Origin: Ecdyonurus torrentis
Lineage: Eukaryota; Arthropoda; Insecta; Ephemeroptera; Heptageniidae
Reading direction: 5' to 3'
DNA: 64,000 nt
Assembly: GCA_949318235.1 (NCBI GenBank)
Contig: OX439129.1
Coordinates: 35,191,027-35,255,026 of the forward strand
The notes beneath the pieces are model-generated. The model saw only the letters and a program-made list of their open reading frames with translations. It did no database searches and was not told the DNA's origin. This document shows positions 25,798 to 44,154 of this stretch, one piece after another. Each line of letters opens with the position of its first letter. Within the stretch, counting starts at the first letter, position 1. Both the position numbers and the translations under genes were made by a program.

Positions 25798-27033
25798 CAT
25801 GCTAGAATGTAAACCAACCACCCACTAGTCAGCTTTTTAAATTTTTGCTTTGCCAGATATCACAAAAAAAAAAAAAAAAATTAACCAAAACGAGGAAAAA
25901 ATAAGAATTAGATTTTCACTCTTTGAATCATTTGGTATTTTTATTATTTTCATCTCTCCGTAATAGCTTAGAATTTATTATCCACCATTATACTTCAGCC
26001 AATATTTCTACTTGCTACACAATTGAAAAAAAATGAAAATAATTGGTTTCTAAAATTTAATACATAGATGAAATATATATTATATAAATTCACATTATGC
26101 TCACTAATTGTAGATATTCAGTAAATGTAATAACTTTTCTTCTTACGTAATTTTATTTATGTTAACTATTTCTATTCTTATATTATGTTCAGTATATTTA
26201 ATATTGTCTGTTGTTGAATAATCAAATAATTTAAATTTGAAATATTTTAACTTATATTTAAAAGTGTGGATATTCTATACTTATATTTTACTTTCATTTT
26301 ATTTTGAAATACTATTTAATATTAATAATGCAAAAATTTTACTTAAAACAAATATTGATATTATAATTACGGTGCAATAATTAGAATTAATAGTTACTAC
26401 ACAGTAAATTGCATTACTATTCAATTATTTGAATTTTACATAGTAATTATAGTAGTGATTTAATAATATGAAGTTACCTTTAACCACCAACGAATAATAT
26501 GATGAGATTGAAAACATACCTGAAACAAAAGAAATAAAAATCAATTTTACTTTTTAGCCAAGTGCACTTCAAATAATAATTATTGTAATATCAGAATTGG
26601 AAACAAAAACATAGACAACGTTCACAAACAACCGTTTTCACGGAACAAAACAAAAGTTAAATTAATCTTAAAATAAAATATAAAAATACAAATTCGTAAA
26701 AAAAAAGTAATAAAAACATTGATGTTACATTTGAAATGCGATAAAGTATCAATAGTCAGAATTTACATAAAAACAAATAAATAAACAAAATGTAAATTTA
26801 TGTCGTTTCTTGTTTATGTCCCCGGTGGGATTTTTTTTTACGTCAATAAAAATTTCTGTCTACTTTTCTGTCTAATTTTTTTCTTTTGTACGATATAAGA
26901 TACAGAGTGACAATTTTCTATTTGCTTTTTGACTATTTCTTTAACTGCAGATCTTGAAGCGATAATGACATTTCCTTTAATATAATAGTAAACATAATAA
27001 CACATCATGTGTATTTTTTATTTAAACATTATC

Positions 27034-27074
<41 letters not shown>

Positions 27075-27406
27075 CTGATATTAAAATTTGCAAAATTAGC
27101 TTTAAGTTATTCTACAGTATTTTATCTAAAAATAGTATGTAAAAATATATACAAAAACCCACAAATATTTAATATTATTTATTCTACTTTAATTAGAATA
27201 TAGTTTTATGTTGTATAATAAATATGGAAATAACAATTATTATGAAATCAGACTCTACCTTAGAGCGATTTTAAAATAAATACATTAGAATTACGTACAG
27301 TACCATACAATTCCATTGTGTTATTATTGCTATATAAATTTACAAGAAATGCAAAAGATATTATTATGAGAGCTATATGTGATGTTTTTCCATTACGTCT
27401 AGTGTC
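25796..27406. other. AT-rich unique DNA with (TTA)n
   Basis: A TTA triplet run of about 12 units lies at 27036-27072; an A18 run at 25863-25880. No gene seen. Confidence 0.55.
27036..27072. repeat. (TTA)n microsatellite
   Basis: About 12 triplets. Confidence 0.95.
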
Positions 27407-27643
27407 CAGTACACATATTTGTGATAATATATTTTACCATTCATAAACTTGCACTAAATTTAATAATAACATTATTAAGGCTTTTGTGAGGGTTTGACAA
27501 TCCTATTTTACAAAACCTTGACTATATAAATAAACATAACATGAAAAGTATATATATAAGCAAATAAATATAAATATAGCTACTCTTTTGAGAAAAATAT
27601 ACGCTGTATTTAAATGGTAATTTATTACAATCGTGTGTACAGC
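27407..27643. mobile_element. MITE family M, copy 1
   Basis: The left end CAGTACACATATTTGTGATAA matches the reverse complement of the right end, CTGTACACACGATTGTAATAA. The internal block AAACTTGCACTAAATTTA (about 27449) is shared with the copy at 44032-44154. The element is AT-rich and non-coding. Confidence 0.65.
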
Positions 27644-27679
27644 ACGGAAGTCTTAAAATAATATGTACTGTATATTTTA

Positions 27680-27680
<1 letters not shown>

Positions 27681-27716
<36 letters not shown>
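27681..27716. repeat. poly(A) tract, 36 nt
   Basis: Uninterrupted A run. It lies just right of MITE copy M1 but shows no retroposed body. Confidence 0.95.
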
Positions 27717-27719
<3 letters not shown>

Positions 27720-28097
27720 TCAAACACTAACGGTATATTTTATACCAATTTAGACATCATATTCAACTTACATTTTTAAAATTGTACTGGCACTCCAAGT
27801 TAACATGTGACTGCGTTTTAAAATTGAAGATGACACTATGAAATAAACATTACTGATATAAAAACTGTTTTTACATTAACATAATTATTTATGTTAAAAA
27901 TTAAACACATATAATATTTTGTTTTTTCTTCTTATACTTGTCAAGTATTTTATATAAATTTATAACTTTCATAAAAAAAATATTATATCTTCTTATTTTT
28001 ATATACATATAAAAATAAAGTATATTGATTTCTTACTTATGTTTCTAAAAAAAATATATATATATTATCTATTTGTAGGTAATACACTAAACCATTT

Positions 28098-28129
28098 CTC
28101 TCTCTCTCTCTCTCTCTCTCTCCCTCTCT
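28098..28129. repeat. (CT)n microsatellite
   Basis: About 15 CT repeats with one CC interruption. Confidence 0.93.
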
Positions 28130-28132
28130 GTA

Positions 28133-28330
28133 TCAAATCCATTTAGTTCCTTTTATAACAGAGACTATTCCGTCTTGTTTTATGGTGCTATAAAATGAGT
28201 TGACCTGTTCATTGGTGCTCAGTTGGGTGTGCGTGCTATTCACCCTCGCCAAGGTTCGCGTACTAAGGCGAGAGAAAATGACTAAGAATCTCTTTCTTCT
28301 GTATCTCTTTCGTAATGTTACCATACAGAT
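28133..28330. other. G+C-rich island, open on both strands
   Basis: The minus strand has an open frame of 63 codons from ATG 28322-28324, starting with a basic stretch Arg-Lys-Arg-Tyr-Arg-Arg-Lys-Arg and ending Lys-Gly-Thr-Lys-Trp-Ile. The plus strand is also open for about 50 codons with a Leu-rich product. This contrast with the AT-rich surroundings suggests an exon or an old element, but I recognise neither product and see no decisive splice sites. Confidence 0.2.
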
Positions 28331-29297
<967 letters not shown>

Positions 29298-29381
<84 letters not shown>

Positions 29382-29430
29382 CATATATAATATATATATA
29401 TTATATATATATATATTATATATAATATAT
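29298..29430. repeat. Compound (TG)n-(TA)n microsatellite
   Basis: TG at 29298-29380 (about 41 units) followed by broken TA to 29430. Confidence 0.96.
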
Positions 29431-29821
29431 ACACTGATATATATGAGTATAATACTTATTCGTAGCAAAGAGTTAAAGGAAAGATTCTTTTTGATTGTTC
29501 AACAAGTTTTATAATATACCGTATATTCCATTTAAAGAAGTGATATTGATTTTTAGTTTGATATGATATACAACATAATTCTTTCCCTGTTTCAATTCCC
29601 CCTTTCTTTTTCACTCAAGATACAAGAAAATCACTCAACTTTACAAGAAGACTTCTTCAAATCTTAAATATATATATATCGTCAATAATTCTCTTCATAA
29701 GTGTTTTCTTCTATACTAGATTTATTTTGAAACGTGAAAAACTGTTAAATTTATTTTGGCATGTGTGTTAAATGGAACAGATAAATGTAAGTGGTATGTG
29801 CAGGGTATGTGTGTGTGTATG

Positions 29822-29867
<46 letters not shown>

Positions 29868-30764
29868 AAGACTACAGTGGTTTTAGGGTTTAAATTTTGT
29901 AAGCTCTCACATTTTATTTGTGTTTCAAACTGTAAAAAAAAGTTGTTTCCCCTGTTTTCCTCTGGTTATACATATAACCTTTTATTTTAAACTATCAACT
30001 ATAAGTAATCGTTTAAATATGTTTCTGGCATTTTTTTTTAGTATCGATAAAATGGTTTGGGGTATGTATCTTGCCATGTTTTCTTAAATTCAAGTAAAAA
30101 AAGAAGTTTAACATTTGTTTTTCAAATTGAAAATTTTTAAATTATCTTAACCACTTTAATCAATGTATTATCCTAGAAGGCAAAAGCTGTGTTATCCAAA
30201 CTTGTTTTACTGGGATCATCTTTCAATAGTAATAATAATTAAAGAATCGAATCCAGGCATCGTGAGAGCTTGAAGTGAGGGCTTAATGTTATTTGAAGCA
30301 GAAATATGCCTAACTATTACAAACAAGCCCAAGGTAAGAAAATAATAGACTCTGTGTACATTTAGACATGCTGTTGAGTTAGTGAATAACTTATAGTTTA
30401 AGGGTATACAAGCTGTAATACATTATAATATGTATTATGAATCTTGCCATCATATTATTATTAATTCAATTATAAAATTATAATTGATTAAAAATAATAT
30501 CAATTTTTCATCCAATCTTCATATGAGTAAACATTAAAGTTATATATTTAATAAGAAAACAAAACTTGACCTGAGAATAAAACCAAATAATAATGATAAT
30601 AAAACTTTCGTAAGTAAAATATTTTTAGTAAATATTGTTTTATTATATTTTGAAGTGTTTAATATACAATAATGATAAATTTGAACATGTAAACACTTGC
30701 GGTATCAAAGAACGTGTCACTTCATTTGTACCCCATCAACATTCTGTCTCATCAGGCTTTAATT

Positions 30765-30768
<4 letters not shown>
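29431..30768. other. AT-rich DNA, no gene supported
   Basis: A short TG/TA run lies at 29805-29868. A good donor-like CCCAAG|GTAAGA at about 30334 follows 16 open codons from an ATG near 30285, but no partner exon was found. Confidence 0.5.

Positions 30769-30796
<28 letters not shown>
30769..30796. repeat. (CT)n microsatellite
   Basis: About 14 CT repeats. Confidence 0.93.
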
Positions 30797-30800
<4 letters not shown>

Positions 30801-30972
30801 TCACAAGGTAAATAAACAAGATTCTAATGAAAGAACCCAATCTTTTCATCAAATCTTTTATTGTATTCTTTTTTCTACATAAACAACCCTTGGAAAAAAA
30901 AAGAAAGATAAATGGAAATCTGAGCTTGACATGTTTTATTAAAGAAACACAAGAAAGAAAGAAATGTTAATA

Positions 30973-30979
<7 letters not shown>

Positions 30980-31062
<83 letters not shown>
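30980..31062. repeat. (TA)n then (ATA)n microsatellite
   Basis: About 35 TA units followed by a few ATA triplets; tandem TATAGTTGAA-type units follow to about 31130. Confidence 0.96.
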
Positions 31063-31064
<2 letters not shown>

Positions 31065-33112
31065 TATTAGTATAAATATGTGTATAGTTGAATATATAGT
31101 TGAATATATATAGTTGAATGTATAGTTAAAATATATAATAGTAACATTGATTTTTTTTAAATAGTTCATAAACTAAACACATAAATGTGCAATTGACTAA
31201 TTAAAAAACATTATTTTCAATCAATATTTTTATAATGATGTTTGTGTAGCTTTCATTGTACTCGTATTTACAATTCAATTTTCATTATTTCGTCTTATAT
31301 GCTTGGAAGCTCTATCTTACATCGAAAACAATAACAAGTTTATTTTATATTATGAAAGTTTTATCTAACTTTTCATGAATTCTTTTTACTTTCTTTGAAA
31401 TTTAATTGTCTCAGAACATTGAACTCCATCATATAAACTTTATAACATTGTGAATTACATTTTTTTTTTTTTTTTTTTTTTTTTGCTTTGCTTTAGCTTT
31501 TTTTCTTAAAGACTAAAATGTCTACATTTTTAATCTAATAATTTCTCTCTAAAGAAGTTTAAATTAACAATATAGAACAGTACTAAAATAACACTGATAG
31601 TTACAAGATAATACATTATAAAATAACCATTAAAAATTACTATACGTCTTTTTCGAAAATCCAGTTCCATCTATGCCCGTGAAATGCATTACCAAATTAA
31701 AAAACTTTAGCAAAATTTTTATGTGTTTTGAATAACAAATAAATAAGGTTAGCGAACAAAATTACTAATTATTAATAATAATCAACTATCAATGTTCATA
31801 TTTGTTCGTGTTGGCTGTTGAATATTAACAGAAGGCAAATCTAAAATTAACTTACAAAAGGTATAAACTCCATATAATGTGGTTTCAGGTTCTATATACC
31901 ATAGTGGTATAGTAAACATAAAATAAATATAACCATAATGGAAGTCCATGAAATGCAGCCAATAAAATAGGTTACTACATTAAAATGTGAAAATAAATTC
32001 CACTAATGCTATTACCTTTGTACACTTTTTTTTTCTGTAATTTGCAGTGAAATTTTTTGTTTTACTATATCATGTTTTATTTTTACTATAAATGTTGGTT
32101 TTTATAAGTAAATAGCAAAAAGCATTTTATATCTTTTATTTTATTTTAATGATAGAATTCAAAATGTAAAACAGAATGGTTTGTCTATTTTTTTTTTTTT
32201 TTTATGCGACACCAAATAGCATTTCATTGCAGTCATCGTATAATAACTGTCTTGTATAATGCTTGAAATAATGCATTACTCACTTGTAATGATGGGGAGA
32301 TTCAAATTTTCATTGATTGTTTTGACTTTTTCTGTCTGTTAATTAACCTTGGCGAATACGATATTATATTGTATACGATTGAAGGAAAGAGAGAAATAAA
32401 TAAATTTTAAATTTAAATCAATGCATTTATTTTATCTTAAATAAGCCATCTTTTACTTACGACTAATTGTTGTATGATATAGTATTTACGACTGAAAAAA
32501 TTGCAACTACTGTAAAGATTTGTCATTGCTTTGCTTGAATATTGACTCTGCAAACGGAGTTCAATATTGAACTGCTACAATCTTAGAATATCAATCGACC
32601 AAATTACTTATTATGACTCAAGACCATCACGAACTTACATCAAATGTACTTTCAAATTATGTTACTACTGAGATATAATAATAAAAAAATCCACTAATAA
32701 ATGGAACAGAACTAATGTAAAATAAAACATCATAACAAAAGGGGGGGGGGGGGTACTGAAAAACATGGATGTAAAATGAGTGACATTAAATTTTAAAATT
32801 AAGTTTTTACACAATATACCCTACAGATATTGATATATTTTGTTGTTTTTTTCAATTTCATTCAATAAAAAATTTACTTCGTCAACAAGTTTTGTAAAAA
32901 CCAAAACATAGCCTACAGTGATTGCTATATTATGTGTTTACAAACACGATTATAATAAATCCAGATTTTTTTTTAATAAAAACCATTTATTATTATTATT
33001 ATAAATATTATCCGTTATATATGTCTGTAAATATAGGTTTTAAATATATAAAAAATAAAACTTTAATGCACCATAAATTTATTGATCAACATACATCAAA
33101 CCCAGATCCCGC
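31063..33112. other. AT-rich DNA with homopolymers
   Basis: T25 at 31460-31484 and G13 at 32741-32753; otherwise nothing supported. Confidence 0.55.
32741..32753. repeat. poly(G) run, 13 nt
   Basis: Uninterrupted G run in AT-rich DNA. Confidence 0.95.
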
Positions 33113-33548
33113 ATATAAGTGCTGGCAGACGACTTTGTGTTTCTGTTTTGATTTAACATTTCTTTTTCATAGGATTATGATGCAGCTATAACTTGAGTTT
33201 GATTTTTTTTTCTCAATTTTAACATTTTTATTGTAGCTTACTGAACCTAAAAGGAAAGGTATTGTTTTCCTGAATTTAAAACTATTTCGATGAAAAAATT
33301 GAAACCAATTTGTTTGACATTCAGGGAAATTATAATTTTGAGACTCAGTAGCTCAATACAATAAAAAATAATAATAATAAAAAAGCTAGCTTAAGTTATA
33401 ACCGCTTCATTCTACCATAAAAAAGCATAGTATATATTAAGATAGGAACTCAAAGTCATCTACTAGCACTTTATTATTATAGTTAGTATTTTGGGGCTCT
33501 GAATTTATTTATATATTTTTAAATTCTACTTTTGCAAGTCTTTTATTG
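33113..33548. mobile_element. Palindromic MITE, family P, diverged copy 2
   Basis: Shares, in the same order, the blocks of the element at 2350-2836: GTGCTGGCAGACGACTTTGTG, GATGCAGCTATAACTTGAGTT, GTAGCTTACTGAACCTAAAAG, AAGTTATAACCGCTTCATTC and CTACTTTTGCAAGTCTTTTATTG. The arms still pair but are more decayed than in copy 1. The left terminus seems shortened. It is therefore an older insertion of the same family. Confidence 0.8.
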
Positions 33549-35115
<1,567 letters not shown>

Positions 35116-35233
35116 TGTCCCTTTATTCAGGATATTACGTAGATAATACCCAGTTAACTAAATATCAAACTACAAAGAATGGTAAAATATGGTGTAACGA
35201 GATAGTCAGTATATTGTTTTACATGTTTGGTTT

Positions 35234-35356
35234 TCTTTGTTATTTGGGAAAATACTGTATACTGTTGTTATTGTTGTTGTTCTTTGTTATTTGGGAAAAT
35301 ACTGTGTGCTGTTGTTGTTGTTTTGCTGCTGCTGTTGTTGTTGTTGCTGTTGTTGC

Positions 35357-35388
<32 letters not shown>

Positions 35389-35398
35389 ATGTTGTTGA

Positions 35399-35478
<80 letters not shown>
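35234..35478. repeat. Tandem duplication leading into a (TTG)n array
   Basis: TCTTTGTTATTTGGGAAAAT occurs at 35234 and again at 35281 (47-bp period), each followed by a TTG run. The second leads into TTG/CTG/GATGTTG triplets up to 35478. All three minus-strand frames and the Val/Leu/Cys plus-strand frames are low-complexity; a Gln-rich minus-strand frame (35287-35514) has no flanking coding sequence. Confidence 0.95.
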
Positions 35479-35597
35479 TTTGTTACAAGTGGAATTAGTT
35501 ATGATAGATATCAAGCTTCTAGTTGTTTCAATTACTAAGAAATAGTTTGTTTTTTTCCTACACAGCGCAGAATATAAACATAATACAATATAAAATA

Positions 35598-35936
35598 TTA
35601 AAGGGCTCCTGGCCTCAAAAAATTAAATAAAAAACGTAAAAATCATGAGATTGACCCATTATTCATACATATCAACCCCATATATCCTTCAACCCTTCTG
35701 TAGCCTAACAAACTGGGGTTGAAAAACTGTAAAGTAGGCAACTTTAGGAGTTCATGACGCCATCAATTCCGGGTCTACAATAGAAATTGCAGCGCGGGTT
35801 GCCTATTTTACAAGTTTTCTCACTAGTTTGTAGGAGTACTGATGGGTTAAGGCACAAAATATGTGAATTTATAATAGTTCTATCTCATGATTTATCATTG
35901 AGAGGAAATTTGTTTTTGAGGCCAGGGGCTCTGTAA
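35598..35936. mobile_element. TTAA-associated MITE (E3)
   Basis: The left end TTAA-AGGGCTCCTGGCCTCAAAAA matches the reverse complement of the right end, TTAC-AGAGCCCCTGGCCTCAAAAA, over about 24 bp. The right target copy has one change from TTAA. The body has unrelated G+C-richer blocks (AACTGGGGTTGAAAAACTG, CATCAATTCCGGGTCTACA) and no coding frame. It belongs to the same TTAA-AG class as the elements at 3623, 10918, 47028 and 54182 but is a separate subfamily. Confidence 0.85.
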
Positions 35937-37807
35937 GAAGAGTCAGTTATATTGTAAAATACTTTGTTTGCGTGTTTTTAACATTAAAAAAAAGGGGTTT
36001 TAATATAGTAAAAGAGTGTTGTAAAACTTATTTTTATTACTTTAAAAAAAATCATTCCAAACTATATATTTTACAATTAATTACAAAGCAATATCTCTTT
36101 TTTATATTGTTTAATTAATTATATTGTTTTTGCATTTATATCATTATTATACTGTATATGATTTATTTTTAATTACAGAATACCTGATTTTTTATTATTA
36201 AATATCCGTTATCATTAAAATACACCAATTTTAAATAACAAAATAACTTTTTTTTAATTAATATATTATTATTTTTTTATAAAATATATTGAATTGAAAT
36301 CAATAAAATTAATCTGAATACAATATTATAAAAATATAACAAAGTTTTTACACAAAAAAGCAGCATGTAAACAATAGAATGTAATGTTATATTTAAAAAT
36401 ATACAATAAAATTTTGTTTGAAAAAAGTAATAAAACATAACTTTTTTTTTTTTTGTTACAAATTAGGTTGTTTATAAATATTTAAATTTTTTAATGTAAA
36501 CTCATAAAAAACATGGGAGTTACAAAATATTATGCGGTTAAAGAGAAACATATAACTAATCGAAATAACTGGAATGAAAATAATTTAAAAAAAAAGCGTG
36601 TTACTTTTTTATTTCAAAATTACTAAATATTATAATAATACAAATGGATTTGATTTAAATATGCAATTATGATGAATTTTATACATAAATACAGGATGTA
36701 TTAAATACGTTTTTATGATTATTATTATTATTTTTTTTTTGCAAATCAATGAAAGAAAATGTAGTACTGAAAATATAGAATGCTAACATGTTGTGTATAT
36801 GATTTGTGATTTTACAAAACTGTTTCATAGGTAGAAGATAAATAGTAGCACTCAAATTTCTATAAAAGAAATAGGATCATACAAAGGTTTTCTCGTGTAA
36901 CTATACGTATAACAAGTAAAATGATATAATAATATAAAGTAACGGAATATATATATATACATTTACTAAAAATAAAATGTTAATGATGATAGGAGAGAGA
37001 GAGAGAGAGAGAGAGCATATCAATGAATACACTATCATTTTAAGAATGTATAGTTATATATTAAATAAATTGAAAGCATTCATTTGCTAGAATTCATCAA
37101 ATCCAACCTAACCGCACAAAAACTGAAGAACTCAGTTTATAATACCACAGATACAGAAAAAATAAGGGGACCAGGAAATTGCTGTGTTTCCTTTCAAAAT
37201 TTTGATCACAAATTGCGGGTTATGAGCATCAATAACCACTATAACATTTTTCATGGACTGCTGCCTGTATTTTCTTCCCCTCCTAAAATACTTTCTGAAA
37301 ATAGTCCTATTGATATCTTAAAGAAATACATAAGATTTGATACGGTTCCCTTTTCAAATGAAGGAAAAAAATTCGGAACGGAAAAAAAAAAAAAAAAAAA
37401 AAAAAAAGGCAATGGAAAGATTTGAATTAAAAAAGATAAACATGTAGATAGGGAATTGACCACAAAGAAGAACGTCAGATGAAGGAAAAAGAAGAAGAAA
37501 AGTAAAGTAAAGTAAAATGAGATTGGACTGGGGGATTTCTCAATTCTAAAGGAAAAGAAACGTATAATACAGCAAGAGATATTGGACTCCTATATATAAA
37601 ATATATAAAGATATGGAAATCAGAATTCAAAGCTAATATTTAACGTTTATTGCATATTATGTAGAAAGAGAAAATAAATTAAATTTCTCCTCATTTAACT
37701 TGAAGTGTATTAATTTTATTTCATTGCATTTTTTTAATAGTATACTATTTTATAACATAAAAATGCTAATTGAAAAAATACATTACATCATTGAATTATT
37801 ATATAAA

Positions 37808-37815
<8 letters not shown>
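35937..37815. other. AT-rich DNA, no gene supported
   Basis: A (GA)n run at 36991-37015 and A25 at 37382-37406. The plus-strand frame 37084-37425 (113 codons) is of mixed composition and ends in the poly(A) run; I recognise no domain in it. Confidence 0.5.

Positions 37816-37896
<81 letters not shown>
37816..37896. repeat. (TA)n microsatellite
   Basis: About 40 TA repeats. Confidence 0.97.
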
Positions 37897-40711
<2,815 letters not shown>

Positions 40712-40745
<34 letters not shown>

Positions 40746-40758
40746 CTCGCTCGCTCTC
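40712..40758. repeat. (CT)n microsatellite with CTCG tail
   Basis: About 16 CT repeats followed by GCTCGCTCGCTC. Confidence 0.93.
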
Positions 40759-41636
40759 TGCAAATTTGTTTAATCAAGCTTGTAACTTTTAACATATTTT
40801 TTTATTCGAAATATTTTTTACCAATACTTCTTGCATAATACACAACATACAAATTTAAAATCAATATTTTAGAATACACAATATTTCCTCATTCCCCTTC
40901 TCTCCAACGTGATGTAATTGCAATAGATTCTAAATAATTTGTGATGCAAAATTTTTTCATGATATGATTTTTTTAGTTAAAAATCACATAAATTTACACA
41001 TTATGATGCTCATCAAAATTCATTTTTATATATTATACAGTATACACACAAAAACTGGCTGTAATGGTGCCATTAAAAATCACGATTATTTTTTGCAGTA
41101 ACTTCTAATTATATTATATAAAGTAACATATTGTATTTAATGTATATAAAAATGTTTACAAAGTTTTTTTTTTATAATAATTAGTTATACTATATACGAT
41201 TCATTAATTATACTTTAAATACATATTTGTTTTTAACATTTTCACCCCATGTTGTAAGTTACGGTTGAATTGTAAAATGTTTATAGGATTTTGAAAACAT
41301 TGTCATTAATTTCCTTCTGTAGAAATGAAAAGAGAATTTTATTTGTTTGTGTTTATTGTTATAGAATATAATGTAAAGAATCAAAATAGAATTAAAGAAA
41401 AAATAATAATTCTATTCATATAAAATTGAATTTTTCTTTTTTGAAAGCAAAATAAACATTTGAATAAAATTTATTATAAAACAAGACCAAATTTTCCAAT
41501 AAAATTGAGATTTTTGTATAACAAACTTTTATAACAGTATTATTATTATTTTTTTTTTTTGCATTTTTTCTTTCTTGAATTGTAATCAGTCAATGTCAAA
41601 GTGTAATAAATTTGTTCACAATTGTTAAAGAAGAAT
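40759..41636. other. AT-rich unique DNA, no gene seen
   Basis: Nothing supported. Confidence 0.6.
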
Positions 41637-41759
<123 letters not shown>

Positions 41760-41786
41760 AGAATGAGAATGAGAGTCAGAGAGAGT

Positions 41787-42340
41787 AAAAAAAATACATG
41801 TATAAAAAAATGAAACAAAAATCCCTACATAATACAATGTAAAAATTGTGTTGTGAAAAGTTAGAACAATTTATCAAGTTATAAAGCAAAGTACAATGAG
41901 AGGTGCGTATGTGTGGTATAAGTAAAAGGATTTCTATCTTTTGTCATCTCATTTGTTTACATCATAATAAATATCATAGCATTTAGTAATGGCAAAAAAA
42001 TTATATGTAAAATTTAATCTATATGCCATTTATTATTATGGTAATAATGCAAGTAGCAATTTTATAGATAATTAAATTCAACTATTTTTTTTATATAAAA
42101 GAGTGAATAAATATGTATACTGTATGTATAATTAATTATTCTATTTATTTATCATTATGATTAATTGATTATTGATCCTATACAAATTATATACGCATAT
42201 TTTCGTTGGACACACGTAAAGAAGACAATTCAAAATATATGATGTACATATATACAACATATTTATTTACTTCTACATCATAAAAATTTCTTGTTGGACG
42301 TCTACGTCATTACTCTATTAGAAAACAGTAATTTTTACAG
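41787..42340. other. AT-rich unique DNA, no gene seen
   Basis: Nothing supported. Confidence 0.6.
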
Positions 42341-42763
42341 CGGAATTTTATTTTATTTTATTTTTTATTTATTTATTTTTTTTTTTGCTTGCCATATTGT
42401 GTTATTGTGCTATACACCAATCCCAGTCCCAGTCAAGACATTGTCTTATCGACAGGTAAGGACTTTCCAAGTAATGGAAAAGCACACACGGGCTGGCCAC
42501 GGCCTAAGTACACAGCCCGGCATTCGCCATGACAGCCTAGAGAAACCGTGGAAACATCTAAGCAGGCTGGTCGGTGCAATCACATCAATCATGCACCTCC
42601 CGAATACTGTGCGTCGTCATGGAATGCATGTAAACATGCATCGTGCAACGTGTTGTGCTCTCACACTTCACGTACGCACCTAGCAGTGGCTCGAACCTAT
42701 ACTCGGTGAGGAGTACAGAGTTGCGAGTCAGCTGCCTTCACCACTCGGCCATAACAGCTCGGT
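42341..42763 (-). mobile_element. tRNA-derived SINE, family S, full-length copy
   Basis: The best copy of four. It lies on the minus strand and starts at the right. A class-II tRNA-like head (Ser/Leu type, about 42680-42762) has A box TGGCCGAGTGGTGAAGG and B box GGTTCGAGCC. Next comes a G+C-rich body of about 280 bp containing CGGGAGGTGCATGATTGATG, GCCGGGCTGTG and CGTGGCCAGCCCGTGTGTG. The 3' end is CACAATATGGCAAGC followed by an A-rich tail with TAAA units (42341-42386). It has its own pol III promoter boxes and would depend on a LINE for mobility. The body's central domain is not one I can assign to a named SINE superfamily. Confidence 0.92.
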
Positions 42764-43451
42764 ATAAGTTAAAAGTAATTTTGCTGCACAGAATAGTTGT
42801 GACAACAAAATAACTCTTTAGTATTTTCTTTCCGTAAATAATTTTTGAAATATTTTATACGACCATTTTAAAGAATAATAACATATTTTTAAAAAAGTAA
42901 ATATTGGAGCATTCGTCGTTGAGAAATATAGGCAGACCTAAACTGTAGTATTCCATAATATTGTACAATAAAAATATAAGAGGCTTACTTGAACCTTATA
43001 TAGGTTAAGAAGAAATTCTTTCTTCTTTAAGGTATTAAGTATCAAAACCTTTAAAAAAAATAGTATTGTTATTATATATATATTATTTAATTACATAACA
43101 ATATAGTACTGTTTCTCAAGACATAGTATTTTTACTTTCATAACAAATACTGAATAAGTAAATCAAAGATGACAATACTTTTGTATGATATTAAATTAAG
43201 AAACTTATTTAAATGCATCTTATTAGTATTAAAATTTAAAAAAATAAAATTATATATATACTAGTATCCCTTATTTAAATTTATCCAGACCGAGTGCAGT
43301 AGTTTTCTCAAAAAAATGCACAAAAACGTTTTTCTCCTCTGAAGCGTAATTTTTATTTAGAGGTCCTGCTCCTTTTCCTTGCATGCTTGCTATTGGTGCT
43401 ATACGCTATACGTCACCATTGATAATAAGCATTGAAAAAAAAAAGTCATTC

Positions 43452-43489
<38 letters not shown>

Positions 43490-44031
43490 TTGAATAACTT
43501 TCCCGTAGTAAAATTTAAGACACTTTAACTTTCAACCACATACGATTACCATACGTGATGTGATGGTGATTTTTATGTAGCAAATAAGGCCACAAGTTTT
43601 CTCATTCATATCAATAATAAATATAATATAGTTTGTATCTCAGTATAAACCTTGGTTTGTATCATAATTTGCAATTCTATTAACAATTACTTTTATAATC
43701 TGTTGTTGTTGTTGTTATATTTCAAAAGGAAAAATAAATTGTGTTGTTAATATTCCAGTAAATAATTACTGGAATTATTATATGTCGTTTATCTTAAATG
43801 TTGTTATTTTAGAAAAAAATATTAATAATTATTTTCTATGCTATATGCAAAATAATTGTTATAAAATGTAGCTTAATTATACTGTACAATATAGCATAAA
43901 TTATGTTACTGTGAATAAATGTTGCTAAAATTATGCTAGATGTTATAGAATAAGTATTACTCATTATTTTAGTCCGTGGAGAAATAAATTTACGTAATCT
44001 ATTATACTATGATTGGTTGTGCTTGAAAATA
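42764..44031. other. AT-rich unique DNA, no gene seen
   Basis: A TA array lies at 43456-43487. A G+C-richer patch near 43283-43430 has no clear repeat or coding structure. Confidence 0.55.
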
Positions 44032-44154
44032 TACTGCACACACGATTCTGACAGTATATTTATTTTCTCCATTTAAAAACTTGCACTAAATTTACAATGC
44101 TATTCTAGTGAGTAAAATATGTTAAATGTAAAAATATATTATCACAATCGTATG
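44032..44154. mobile_element. MITE family M, copy 2
   Basis: The left end TACTGCACACACGATTCTGA and the right end (reverse complement) CATACGATTGTGATAATATA resemble copies at 27407-27643 and 50293-50410. The block AAACTTGCACTAAATTTA is shared with copy 1. The element is non-coding. Confidence 0.55.

Noticed and set aside
30285..30340. Short frame ending in a CCCAAG|GTAAGA donor
   Set aside because: Only 16 codons, no partner acceptor found with a protein-like continuation.
37084..37425. A 113-codon plus-strand frame ending in poly-Lys
   Set aside because: No domain, no upstream splice or promoter signal, and its end is a poly(A) tract; not strong enough to call a gene.
42291..42683. A 130-codon plus-strand frame
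   Set aside because: Most of it is the antisense of the SINE body; the rest is its poly(A) tail and AT-rich flank.
42680..42762. A stand-alone tRNA(Ser/Leu) gene
   Set aside because: The tRNA-like part is joined to a SINE body found in three other places, and the stem pairing is imperfect.
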